From assembly GCF_006782915.1 (NCBI RefSeq), contig NZ_VCNP01000009.1:1-64000 (forward strand): a stretch of 64,000 nucleotides of DNA, written 5' to 3'. The translations under genes were made by a program, and so were the position numbers. Below the pieces are notes generated by a model. It did no database searches and was not told the DNA's origin. It saw only the letters and a program-made list of their open reading frames with translations. Source of the DNA: Streptomyces calvus (GTDB lineage: Bacteria; Actinomycetota; Actinomycetes; Streptomycetales; Streptomycetaceae). The first letter of the stretch is position 1, and every line of letters begins with the position of its first letter. Positions 1-8,110 of the stretch are shown here, in pieces.

Positions 1-531
1 CCGGGCGCCGGGGTGGTGTGCCCCGTCCGCTCCCTCGTCCGCCTTGTGGCTGCACCTGCCGGTCCCCGCTCCCTGATCCCGTCCTCGTCGACGCGGCCCA
101 TGGCGCATCACGCCGTGCGGCGTGAGCCGCCGCGTCACCCGTCCGACACTCACCGTAGTCGCCACCGCATCACGTGCGGTGGGCAGTTGACAAACTCGTG
201 CGGAGAGCATCCCGCTCTGGTAGGAGGCTTCGTACGACAGGCCGATAACCCGCCCGAGCGGCGGATCGAGATCGAGCAGAGAGCGATCGCGGCTGGTCAG
301 AAGTGGTCAACCGAGAAGAGGCCGGTCGGGGCGGGCGCGCGGCCTTCCTGGCGCCCTCGTCTGCACCCCGTGCACCCGAGAGCGTTCCTAGTGAGGAGCG
401 GGGACGCGTGGAGGCCGTCGCGACCTGCCATCGCCACGGCCAGAACATCACTCAACGTAGTCGTCGTGGGGAGTGATGCGGCTCCGGCCGCTCACGCTGC
501 ACCGAGCGCCGTGCGCCGTGCGAACCGTGGA
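1..531. other. gene-free stretch
   Basis: I see no convincing gene here. The long open frames lack ribosome binding sites, recognisable domains and Streptomyces-like codon use. The stretch lies downstream of the membrane-protein gene that ends at 532. A TTGACA-like hexamer occurs near 187 but has no good -10 at the right distance. A gene could begin on the minus strand near 101 and run off the left edge, but nothing beyond an ATG supports it. Confidence 0.4.
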
Positions 532-1443
532 TCACCGTCCCGCGGCAGGGTGTTCCGGTCCAGCGAGGTGGTGCGCGACCGCGCGGCCCAGTTCGCTGGC
601 CGAGACGTCCTCGCCGCCCCGTACTCCCAGTCGTTCCGCCAGGTCCGTCAGATGCAGGTCGACCGCCGTCTCCACGAGGGTGGCCAGCAGGCTCGCGGCG
701 TCGCGGGCGCGGCCGACGGCCGTGGCGAGGACGGCGGCTCCGGCCAGCGCACCGGGCCACCACAGCACCGCAAGCGCCAGGTACAGCAGCGCCCAGCCGG
801 CCAGGCGCGCGGCGGCGTCGTACGCCTGGCGGGCAGCGGTGACGTCGGCGCGCAGTGTCTCGGGCAGCAGGGCCCACAGCCGTGGCCAGGTCGGCTCCAG
901 GTCGAGCGCGTAACGGCGGTGCACCCGGACCGCGACGCCGTGGAAGACGTCCCCGATCCGGGTGGGGCGCTCGGGCTCGTGCGGCTTCCGCCGTCGGGCC
1001 GTGTGCCGGGCGTACGCGAGCAGCAGCCGCCCGCCCCGGCGCCGGTGAGCGACGGCCCGTGCGATGGCGCGCCGGGCCCGCTCGACGCGGCGCCGCCGGA
1101 CGCGCAGGCGCCACCGCACCATCCAGGACAGCGGCGGCCCGGCACCGGCGGCGCCCCACAGCCGTTGGAACGCGCCGCCGAGCGCGCCGGCCGTCAGGCC
1201 CGCGGCGCCTGCCGCCAGCAGGGCGGCGGCGACGGCCAGCAGAACGGCGGAGGCACTCCGGCCGACCCGGTCCCGGGCGATCTCGTCGAGCCACGTGGAC
1301 AGCCGGCCGACGTCGAACGGATGCTCGTGCCCGAGCCGAACGGCGATGACCAGCGTCGCGATCCACAGCAGGCCGGCCAGGACGACCGTCTGCAACCAGC
1401 GTTCCGCGATCCGGGTGCCGATCCCGGTGAGCAGCGCGGACAT
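532..1443 (-). CDS. multi-pass membrane protein of unknown function in the CHAT locus
   Basis: The start is the ATG of MSALLTGIGTR. It shares one base with the stop of the upstream small-protein gene (TGATG), so the two are translationally coupled. The 303-aa product has a hydrophobic segment soon after the N-terminus (VVLAGLLWIATLVIAVRL), a second Ala/Leu-rich segment around residues 50-80, a long Arg-rich cytoplasmic-looking middle, and a further hydrophobic pair toward the C-terminus (ALLYLALAVLWW and following). I recognise no enzymatic motif. Divergent pairing with a TPR-CHAT protease suggests a membrane partner or effector of that protease, which is inference. Longer upstream extensions of this frame are Arg/Gly-rich and overlap the real upstream gene. 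Confidence 0.75.
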   Translation of the reverse strand: MSALLTGIGTRIAERWLQTVVLAGLLWIATLVIAVRLGHEHPFDVGRLSTWLDEIARDRVGRSASAVLLAVAAALLAAGAAGLTAGALGGAFQRLWGAAGAGPPLSWMVRWRLRVRRRRVERARRAIARAVAHRRRGGRLLLAYARHTARRRKPHEPERPTRIGDVFHGVAVRVHRRYALDLEPTWPRLWALLPETLRADVTAARQAYDAAARLAGWALLYLALAVLWWPGALAGAAVLATAVGRARDAASLLATLVETAVDLHLTDLAERLGVRGGEDVSASELGRAVAHHLAGPEHPAAGR

Positions 1444-1874
1444 CAGCGCGGCGGAAAGGCGTGCAGAGGCTCGTCGCCCGCCGCGCACGCGGGCGGGCCC
1501 GCCTCCTCCTCGGGGAACACCACCCGGCCGCAGCGACCCCACGGGCAGACCCAGGCGTCCACCGTGCCTGCCCCGCTGGCCGCCGCACCGTCCGTCGTCA
1601 GCGCGAACCCGGGAGGCAGCCGTCCGTTTCCGGGCCGGCCGTCGACCGGACCGCGTACGTCCAGGGGGGCCAGGCCATGACGGGCGCAGGCTTCCTCGAT
1701 GGCGTCCAGCAGTTCTCCCAACCGCGCCGCGGAGGTGTCGGGGGCGGCGGACAGGAGGTCGAGGAGTTCCTCCAACTGCGGCCCCGCACCGGCGGCGGCG
1801 ATCTCCGTCGTCATCGCCCGGTGCCGGGTGAGCTGGTCGCACAGCAGGCCCAGCCGGTCCCGTACGCCGTTCAC
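1443..1874 (-). CDS. small protein with C-terminal Cys cluster, CHAT-locus partner
   Basis: Product of 143 aa. The GTG start is preceded by a strong GGAGGTG ribosome binding site. The N-terminal two thirds looks helical (RDRLGLLCDQLTRHRAM; LEELLDLLSAA; LGELLDAIEEACARHG). The C-terminal third carries CPWGRC, then a further Cys and a His (ACAAGDEPLH), which could form a small zinc-ribbon-like knuckle. I do not recognise a named family. From memory, small proteins of this shape occur beside Streptomyces TPR/CHAT genes, possibly related to the CATRA-associated small proteins, but I cannot confirm this. It is coupled to the membrane protein downstream and divergent from the CHAT protease, with 109 bp between them. 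Confidence 0.75.
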   Translation of the reverse strand: MNGVRDRLGLLCDQLTRHRAMTTEIAAAGAGPQLEELLDLLSAAPDTSAARLGELLDAIEEACARHGLAPLDVRGPVDGRPGNGRLPPGFALTTDGAAASGAGTVDAWVCPWGRCGRVVFPEEEAGPPACAAGDEPLHAFPPR

Positions 1875-1983
1875 GGTCCACCACCTCCGGAATTGTGCCG
1901 ACGGGCAGTCAACTTCCGTCCTGTGCACGAGGATTGTCAAGGTACAGCCCACACCCAGCGGTACGCGGACAGAGGGGGATGCG
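1875..1983. promoter_or_regulatory. divergent promoter region of the CHAT locus
   Basis: This 109-bp gap separates the small-protein gene (minus) from the CHAT gene (plus) and must hold at least two promoters. A TTGACA-type hexamer faces the minus direction near 1935-1940, and AGAGGGGG before 1984 is the CHAT ribosome binding site. I could not assign -10 boxes with confidence. Confidence 0.4.
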
Positions 1984-4900
1984 ATGCCCGACCGGGAGGA
2001 ACTGCTCGCGGATCTCCGGCGCCGCGTCGGACGGGCTCGTGACACGGGGGACGACCGTGCGGTGCGTGCACCTGACGCCGCGAGAGCCGCCGCGGCCCTC
2101 GCCCCGGTCGTCGGGCCGGCCCTCGACCTCGACACCGCCGCCGTCCTCGGCTGGTACCACTGGCTGCGCTTCCGGCCCGACGACGAGGACGGCCCGGAGG
2201 ACCTCGTGCAGGCGGTGCGCTTCCTGGCCCCGGTGCACGCCGTGGACCCCCGTGCGGTGCCCGTGGAGCTGGCCGCCGTGTACGCGGGCGACGAGCGCGA
2301 CGGCACGGACGCCGAGTCGGCCTTGGAGTTCGGTCTCCTCCTGGCCCTCGCCCACGAGCGGGACAGCTCGCCCCCGCTGCTGCGCCGCGCCGTCCATCTC
2401 TTCCGTATCGCGGTCGCGGGCCCGTTGCCGGACCCCCTCGACCGGGCGATGGCGCTGAACAACCTCGGGCACGGTCTGCGGATGACCTACGAGACGAAGG
2501 GAGACCCGGCGGCCCTGGACGAGGCCGTCACGGTCGCCCGCGAGGCGGCACAGGTCACCGCGCATCCCGAGCACGCGATGTTCCTGAGCAACCTCGGACT
2601 CGCACTGTTGCGCCTGTTCACCCGCGACGGCGACCCGGCGGCACTGCAGGAAGCGGTCACCGTCTGCCGCCGAGCCGTCGTCGCCACCCGTCCCGGCCAC
2701 CCCCAACTGGTGCGGTACCGCATGCATCTGGGCCTGCTGCGCGGCAGATGGGCCGAGTTGTACGACGACGCCGCCGCGGGCGCCGAGGCGATCTCGCTGT
2801 TCCGGCTCGCCGTGTCCGCGACACCCGCCCGTGACCCGGCCCGCAGCGCGCGTCTCCTGGCGTTCGCCACCGCGTTGGGCACGCAGTACGAGCGCACGGG
2901 CGACAGCGTGCACCTCGATGAGGCCGTCGCCGTCGGGCGGCAGGCCGTCGCCGTGACACCCGACGGGCATCCCCAGCGCTGCGATGCCTTACGGACCCTC
3001 GCCTGGTGCCTCACGGCGTCGGCCGTCCGGGAGCAGGACGCGACTCTGCTGCGGGAGGCGGTCGCCGCCGCGCGGGCCGGAGTGGCCGCCGCCGACCCGT
3101 CGCGCCGCGCCGAGTGCCTGAACCGGCTCGGCTGGTGCCTGCGGTCGCTGGCGGAGGCCGTGCCCGACGGGACCGACGCGAGCGAAGCGACCGCCGCCGC
3201 GGCGCAGGCCGTTGACGTCGCCCGTGAGGCCGTCGCCGCCGACCCGGACCGGGCGGACTTCCTGAACGGACTGAGCCATGCCCTGCTCGTCCTGTTCCAA
3301 TACACCGGCGACGTGGGGACCTTGACCGAGGCGGCCGAGGTCGGCCGGGCCGCCGTCGCCGCCGCACCCCAGGGCGGCCCGGAACACGCCGGCCGTATGG
3401 GCAACCTGGTGTTCACCCTGTTCCGCCTGCACGACGCCGTCGGCGGGGACGACGTCCTGTGGGAAGCCGTCGCTCTCGGACGTCGGGCCGTCGCGGCGCT
3501 GCCCGAAGGGCACCGGAACCGGCCCCCGGCCCTGTCGCATCTGGGAACGATCCTGGTCCGGGCGTACGAGCACACCGGACGGACGGCCCTCGCGGAGGAG
3601 GCCGTCGGCTTCCACCGGCTGGCCGTCGCCGAGTCCGCCGACAGCTCCACCACGTACAAGTGGCTGATGAACCTGGGCATGGCACTTGCTTCGCTGGCGC
3701 ACGGCACAGGCTCGCATGAAGCTGCCGAGGAAGCCGTCACCGTCCTGCGGAAGGCACTGGAGGGCCTTTCGGGCACCCACCCGGAGCGGGCCACGGCACT
3801 GAACAACCTCGCACAGGCCCTGTTCGGCCTGCACCCCTACGCCGACGATCCCTCCGTGGTGCTGCGTGACGCCGTCCGCACCGCGCGCGCCGCCGTCGCC
3901 GGTACGCCCGCCCGTCATCCGCACCGCGCCCTGCACCTGAACAGCCTCGGACTCGTCCTGCAGACCCTGGCCTGGCAGACGGCCGACTCCGCACCCGTGC
4001 AGGCGGCGGTCGCGGCCGGCCGGGAGGCGTGCGCCGCGGCTCCCCGACGCCACCCGCACCGGGCGATGTACCTGGGCAACCTCTGCGCCGCACTGCAGAT
4101 GTCCTACGCCCGTACCGGGAAGGAGGAGGACATCGCGGAGGCGGTCGAGCGCTGCCGCGAGGGACTGGCCACGCTGCCCCGGGACCACCCGTACCGCGTC
4201 CGGCTGCTGCACAAGCTCGCCGAGGCGCTGGTGACGCGGGCCGTCTGGGACGACGATCCCGCCCTGTCGGAGGAGACGACCGCGGCCTGCCGGGATGCCG
4301 TCGCCGCCTCCGGTGACGACGAGTTGCCGTCCCTCCTGGGCCTGAGCCTGCTGGTCAGGGTGCTCCTGCTCACCGCCCTGCGGAACGACGACGACGCCCC
4401 GCTCCGCGAGGCCGTCACCCACACCCGTGAGATCGTCGAGCGCGTCGGCCCGGGCCAGCCGGCCCCCTCCGGCGCCCTCAACCAGCACGCCGCCGCGCTC
4501 TATCTGCTGTACGACCGGACCGGCGAGTACGGCCTGCTCGAGGAGGCGCTCGCCGCCGCGCGCACGGTGGGTGCGGACGAGTCCGCCGAGCCGGAACTGC
4601 GGATCCTCGCCCACCGTCTGCTGGCCGCACTGTCCGACTCCGTTGAGGCGCTGGCCTCGGCGGAGACGATCGTCACCCTGCTGCCGCAACTCGGCCGGGG
4701 CGCCCTGGACGCCGGCGACCGGGGACAGGTGCTCGGCGGTCTCGGTGCGATGGCGCCGGTGGTGGCCGGGGCCGCCATGTCGGCCGGGCGCCCCGGGCAG
4801 GCCGTGGAACTGCTGGAGCAGTCCCGAGGCGTGCTGACCGCCGAGTCCGTCGCCGCCGTCGGCGCCGACCTCGACCGGCTCCGGGCGGCCGCCCCCGAAC

Positions 4901-6294
4901 TGGCCACGGCGTTCGTGAACGTGAGGAAGCGGATCGAGGCTCTCGACCGGCCCGCCCTCGCGGCCGAGGACTCACCGGTGACGCCCGAATCCCGGGCCGT
5001 CATCCGGCTGGAGACACAGACGGCGTGGCAGGCCCTGCTGCACCGGATCCGTGCGCTGGACGGCTTCGCGGGTTTCCTCATGCCCCCGCGGGCCGCCGTC
5101 CTCACGACGACGGCCGCCGAGGGCCCGGTGGTCTACGTCTACGCCACGCCGATGCGGTGCGACGCGCTGGTGCTGACCGGAGACCCCGATGACCCGGTGT
5201 CGGTGGTGCCCCTGCACGATCTGCGCGAATCCGAGGTCGTACGGCGGGTCAAGGCACTGGGTACCGCCGTCGACCGGTCCGTCGACCCGTCCCTGGATCC
5301 CACGGGGCGCCGCGCCGCCCAGTCCGAGGTGCTGGATGTCCTCGCCTGGCTCTGGGACACCGTCGCCGAACCGGTGCTCACCGCCCTGGGACACACCGCG
5401 CCACCGGCCCCCGGCGAACCCTGGCCACGGCTGTGGTGGTGCCCCGTCGGCAACCTGGCCCACCTGCCGCTGCACGCCGCCGGACACCACCGCGACCTCC
5501 TCGCGACCGACGGCTCACCGCACCGGCAGGCTCCGCGGACCGTGCTGGACCGGGTCGTCTCCTCCTACACCGCCACCGTCCGCGGCCTGGCCCGCGCCCG
5601 CGCGGCCCACCACGCGGACGGTGCCCCGGCTCCCGCCCGCGCCGCCGGTCACGACGACAGCGCTCCTGCCGCCGGCCGTGCCGCTCGCCACCGCAACCGG
5701 CCCGATGTCCGCACCGCCGTCGTCACCGTCCCCGACGCTCCGGGTGTCGGCGTCCTTCCCGGCGCCGCGACCGAGGCCGAACTGCTCGCCGAGCTGATTC
5801 CCGAGGCCACTGTGCTGGCCGACCCGACCCGCGCCGCCGTGCTCGCCGCGCTCCCGGACCACCCGGTCGTGCACTTCGCCTGCCACCACAAGCCCGCCCG
5901 GATCGACCCCTGGCAGGGGAAGTTGCTGCTCCACGACCACCAGCGGGACCCGCTGACCGTCTCCGACGTCTCCGCCCTGCGCCTGAACGGCGGGCTCGCC
6001 TACCTGTCCGCCTGCTCCACCACGCTGACCCGGCTCACCGACGAGGCGCTGCACCTCACGGGCGCGTTCCAGCTCGCCGGGTACCCGCACGTCGTGGGCA
6101 CGCTGTGGCCCGTGGGCGACCGGCCCGCCCTGCACCTCGCCGCCGACTTCTACGGCCGTCTCACCCGGGGCGGCCGGAGTGCGCCCGACCTCACGCACAC
6201 GGCCACGGCCCTGCATCACGCCGTACGCGCCCTGCGGGCCAAGTACCCCGTGACGCCCACCGCTTGGGCCGCACACACCCACACCGGCGCGTGA
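1984..6294 (+). CDS. TPR-repeat CHAT-domain (caspase-like) protease
   Basis: Product of 1436 aa. The ATG at 1984 is chosen because AGAGGGGG lies about 7 nt upstream. Residues ~130-950 are helical TPR-like repeats, with recurring elements such as LDEAVTVAREA, MFLSNLGLALL and ALNNLAQAL at a spacing of roughly 45-50 residues. The C-terminal ~350 residues form a CHAT domain: a beta/alpha unit with GAATEAELLAELIPEATVL, the His motif VHFACHH (H1301), the Cys motif YLSACSTT (C1344), and the closing HVVGTLWPVGD and PTAWAAHTHTG. The likely Cys/His dyad is intact, so this should be an active cysteine endopeptidase of the separase/caspase-like clan. TPR-CHAT proteins usually act as sensor-coupled effectors. 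Substrate and trigger are unknown. The separate membrane, vWA, phosphatase and kinase genes around it suggest a regulated system. Confidence 0.93.
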   Translation: MPDREELLADLRRRVGRARDTGDDRAVRAPDAARAAAALAPVVGPALDLDTAAVLGWYHWLRFRPDDEDGPEDLVQAVRFLAPVHAVDPRAVPVELAAVYAGDERDGTDAESALEFGLLLALAHERDSSPPLLRRAVHLFRIAVAGPLPDPLDRAMALNNLGHGLRMTYETKGDPAALDEAVTVAREAAQVTAHPEHAMFLSNLGLALLRLFTRDGDPAALQEAVTVCRRAVVATRPGHPQLVRYRMHLGLLRGRWAELYDDAAAGAEAISLFRLAVSATPARDPARSARLLAFATALGTQYERTGDSVHLDEAVAVGRQAVAVTPDGHPQRCDALRTLAWCLTASAVREQDATLLREAVAAARAGVAAADPSRRAECLNRLGWCLRSLAEAVPDGTDASEATAAAAQAVDVAREAVAADPDRADFLNGLSHALLVLFQYTGDVGTLTEAAEVGRAAVAAAPQGGPEHAGRMGNLVFTLFRLHDAVGGDDVLWEAVALGRRAVAALPEGHRNRPPALSHLGTILVRAYEHTGRTALAEEAVGFHRLAVAESADSSTTYKWLMNLGMALASLAHGTGSHEAAEEAVTVLRKALEGLSGTHPERATALNNLAQALFGLHPYADDPSVVLRDAVRTARAAVAGTPARHPHRALHLNSLGLVLQTLAWQTADSAPVQAAVAAGREACAAAPRRHPHRAMYLGNLCAALQMSYARTGKEEDIAEAVERCREGLATLPRDHPYRVRLLHKLAEALVTRAVWDDDPALSEETTAACRDAVAASGDDELPSLLGLSLLVRVLLLTALRNDDDAPLREAVTHTREIVERVGPGQPAPSGALNQHAAALYLLYDRTGEYGLLEEALAAARTVGADESAEPELRILAHRLLAALSDSVEALASAETIVTLLPQLGRGALDAGDRGQVLGGLGAMAPVVAGAAMSAGRPGQAVELLEQSRGVLTAESVAAVGADLDRLRAAAPELATAFVNVRKRIEALDRPALAAEDSPVTPESRAVIRLETQTAWQALLHRIRALDGFAGFLMPPRAAVLTTTAAEGPVVYVYATPMRCDALVLTGDPDDPVSVVPLHDLRESEVVRRVKALGTAVDRSVDPSLDPTGRRAAQSEVLDVLAWLWDTVAEPVLTALGHTAPPAPGEPWPRLWWCPVGNLAHLPLHAAGHHRDLLATDGSPHRQAPRTVLDRVVSSYTATVRGLARARAAHHADGAPAPARAAGHDDSAPAAGRAARHRNRPDVRTAVVTVPDAPGVGVLPGAATEAELLAELIPEATVLADPTRAAVLAALPDHPVVHFACHHKPARIDPWQGKLLLHDHQRDPLTVSDVSALRLNGGLAYLSACSTTLTRLTDEALHLTGAFQLAGYPHVVGTLWPVGDRPALHLAADFYGRLTRGGRSAPDLTHTATALHHAVRALRAKYPVTPTAWAAHTHTGA

Positions 6295-6398
6295 TGGAGA
6301 TTGTGCGAAGAAGTCAGACACTTCGCATGAATCATGTCCACGTACGGTGACATACAGGGGTACGAACGTGACCGAATGCGAAACGGGGGCGAATCCGC
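6295..6398. promoter_or_regulatory. gap with inverted repeats before the vWA-PP2C-kinase triad
   Basis: This 104-bp region is less GC-rich than its surroundings. It contains TGCGAAG (6304-6310) and its complement CTTCGCA (6321-6327), around a smaller GTC-A-GAC dyad. CATGAATCATG follows at 6326-6336 and is itself palindromic. The first element could be a weak terminator for the CHAT gene or an operator. The arrangement suggests the triad has its own regulated promoter. Confidence 0.4.
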
Positions 6399-7079
6399 AT
6401 GGCGGAACCACGGGGTGTACTGCTGCCTGCGTACGTACTGGCCGACGAGTCGGGGTCGATGGCTCCGTACCAGGAGGACCTGTCCGGCGGACTGGTCTCG
6501 CTCTGCGAGGGGCTGCGGGCGGAGCCGATGGTCTCCGCGAAGCTGCGGCTGACCGTGCTGGGATTCTCCGACGACGTACGCGTGCGCATGGAAATGGCCG
6601 ACATGCGTTCCGCGACGAGACTGCCCGAGGTGGGGATCCGCGGCCTGACCGACTACCGGGCGGTCTTCGACGACCTGCTGCAGCGCATCCCCCACGACGT
6701 ACGGCGGTTGCGCGCCGAGGGCTACAAGGTGCACCGTCCGGTGGTCTTCTTCCTCAGCGACGGGCAGCCCACCGACGGCGGTGCCTGGCGCCGTCCGCAC
6801 GGCACGCTCACCGACAAGGCGCAGACACCCACCGCCCCGAACATCGTGGCGTGCGGCATCGGCGACGCGGATGCCTCCACCATGGTCGAGGTGGCGACGC
6901 GCAAGGAGTTCGCGTTCGTCGCCAAGTCCGGCACGGACATCGGACAGGCCGTCGCCGAGTTCTTCCACGCGCTCACCGCCAGCCTGGTCGCCTCGGGCCG
7001 TTCGCTGAACGCGGGCGACCCGCAGCTGGTGGTGAACCGTCCGGACCAGTTCACCATGGCGATCGACGAGGTCGGCTGA
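6399..7079 (+). CDS. vWA-domain protein (TerY-like)
   Basis: Product of 226 aa, essentially a single von Willebrand A domain. The MIDAS metal site is visible as D16-E-S-G-S (DxSxS), a Thr in GLTDYR, and SDG with D121 (FFLSDGQPTD). Such stand-alone vWA proteins are the first member of vWA/PP2C/kinase triads (TerY-P type) described in tellurite-type stress and conflict systems, and are thought to scaffold metal-dependent protein-protein interactions. No signal peptide is evident, so it should be cytosolic. Its stop overlaps the start of the PP2C gene (TGATG), so the two are translationally coupled. Confidence 0.9.
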   Translation: MAEPRGVLLPAYVLADESGSMAPYQEDLSGGLVSLCEGLRAEPMVSAKLRLTVLGFSDDVRVRMEMADMRSATRLPEVGIRGLTDYRAVFDDLLQRIPHDVRRLRAEGYKVHRPVVFFLSDGQPTDGGAWRRPHGTLTDKAQTPTAPNIVACGIGDADASTMVEVATRKEFAFVAKSGTDIGQAVAEFFHALTASLVASGRSLNAGDPQLVVNRPDQFTMAIDEVG

Positions 7080-8110
7080 TGCCGCTCCCCGGCCGTCACG
7101 TTCCCGGCGCGGGCCCGGGTGACGGCCTCGGCGGCTTCCCGTCCGGCGGTTTCGCCCCTGCCGGCCCCGGTCCCGGCATCCCCGCCCGGCCCACCGTTCC
7201 GCCCATCGTCCCGGCGGCCCCGCCGTGGCAGCGCCTCACCGTGGGCGAGCCCGGCCCCGAGTTCGAGGCGAGACCGCCGGTCGGGCCGTTCGCGTACGAC
7301 TGTCCCGACACCGAGTGCGACGGCTGGTCGACTCCGCAGCTCACCGTGCGTTTCGCCTCCGTCCGGGGCGCCAAGCACCGCTACTACCGTCAGCCCCGCC
7401 AGGACGCCGCACGGGCCGCCGTGCACGAACCCACCGGCAGCACGGTGTTCGCCGTCGCCGACGGGGTGTCCAGCGCCTCGCACGCGGAACTGGGCGCCGC
7501 CGAGGCCTGCCGGGCGGCCGTACGGCGCATGCTGAGCCTGCTGTCCCGGCAGCCCGGCCCGCTCGACCTGCGCGAGGTCGCCCAGCACGCCGCCGCACGG
7601 CTGTGTGAGCTGGCCCGGCGGGACACGGGCGGTCGGGAGCCCGGACCGGGCGAGGTGGCGGACCGGTACGCAACGACGCTCGTCTTCGGTGTGGCGTACC
7701 CCGACTCCACGGGATGCGCGGTGGACATCGGCCGGATCGGCGACTCCGGGGCATGGTTGCTCGACCTCGCGGGCGGCACGTACCGGGCGCTGTTCGAGAC
7801 GAAGACCGGCTCGGACAGCACCGTGGTGTCGAACGAGGTGCATCCGCTCCCCGAGGTGCCGGACCCGCTGCCGTACGCGGGGGTCCGCCCGGTGCCCGGT
7901 CAGGCCGTGCTGATCGGCACCGACGGCTTCGGCGACCCGCTCGGTGACGGCGACGGACCGGTCGGCGCGCTGTTCGCCCGGAACCTCGGCGCGGCCGAGC
8001 CGCCGTCGCCGCCGTGGCTCGCGCACCTCCTGGACTTCTCCAAGGAGACCTTCGACGACGACCGGACGCTCCTGGCGCTCTGGCCCCGCAGCGGGGCGGC
8101 GGCACCGTGA
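7079..8110 (+). CDS. PP2C-family protein phosphatase
   Basis: Product of 343 aa. The N-terminal ~65 residues are Gly/Pro-rich and probably disordered. The rest is a PP2C-type Ser/Thr phosphatase, with metal-site motifs VADGVSS (D128), RIGDSG (D222), LIGTDGF (D282) and a final DDDRT (residues 326-330). It is the second member of a vWA/PP2C/kinase triad and presumably reverses phosphorylation by the kinase encoded immediately downstream. The ATG overlaps the vWA stop, and its own stop overlaps the kinase GTG (GTGA), so all three genes are translationally coupled. Confidence 0.9.
   Translation: MPLPGRHVPGAGPGDGLGGFPSGGFAPAGPGPGIPARPTVPPIVPAAPPWQRLTVGEPGPEFEARPPVGPFAYDCPDTECDGWSTPQLTVRFASVRGAKHRYYRQPRQDAARAAVHEPTGSTVFAVADGVSSASHAELGAAEACRAAVRRMLSLLSRQPGPLDLREVAQHAAARLCELARRDTGGREPGPGEVADRYATTLVFGVAYPDSTGCAVDIGRIGDSGAWLLDLAGGTYRALFETKTGSDSTVVSNEVHPLPEVPDPLPYAGVRPVPGQAVLIGTDGFGDPLGDGDGPVGALFARNLGAAEPPSPPWLAHLLDFSKETFDDDRTLLALWPRSGAAAP

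Noticed and set aside
44..260. Possible promoter and minus-strand partial gene at the left edge
   Set aside because: A TTGACA-like hexamer and an ATG exist, but there is no -10, ribosome binding site or recognisable peptide; not enough to call.
13..1680. Long plus-strand open frame opposite the membrane protein and small protein
   Set aside because: Arg/Pro/Gly-rich translation, no ribosome binding site and no domains. It is the high-GC complement of the two minus-strand genes with membrane helices and a clear GGAGGTG site.
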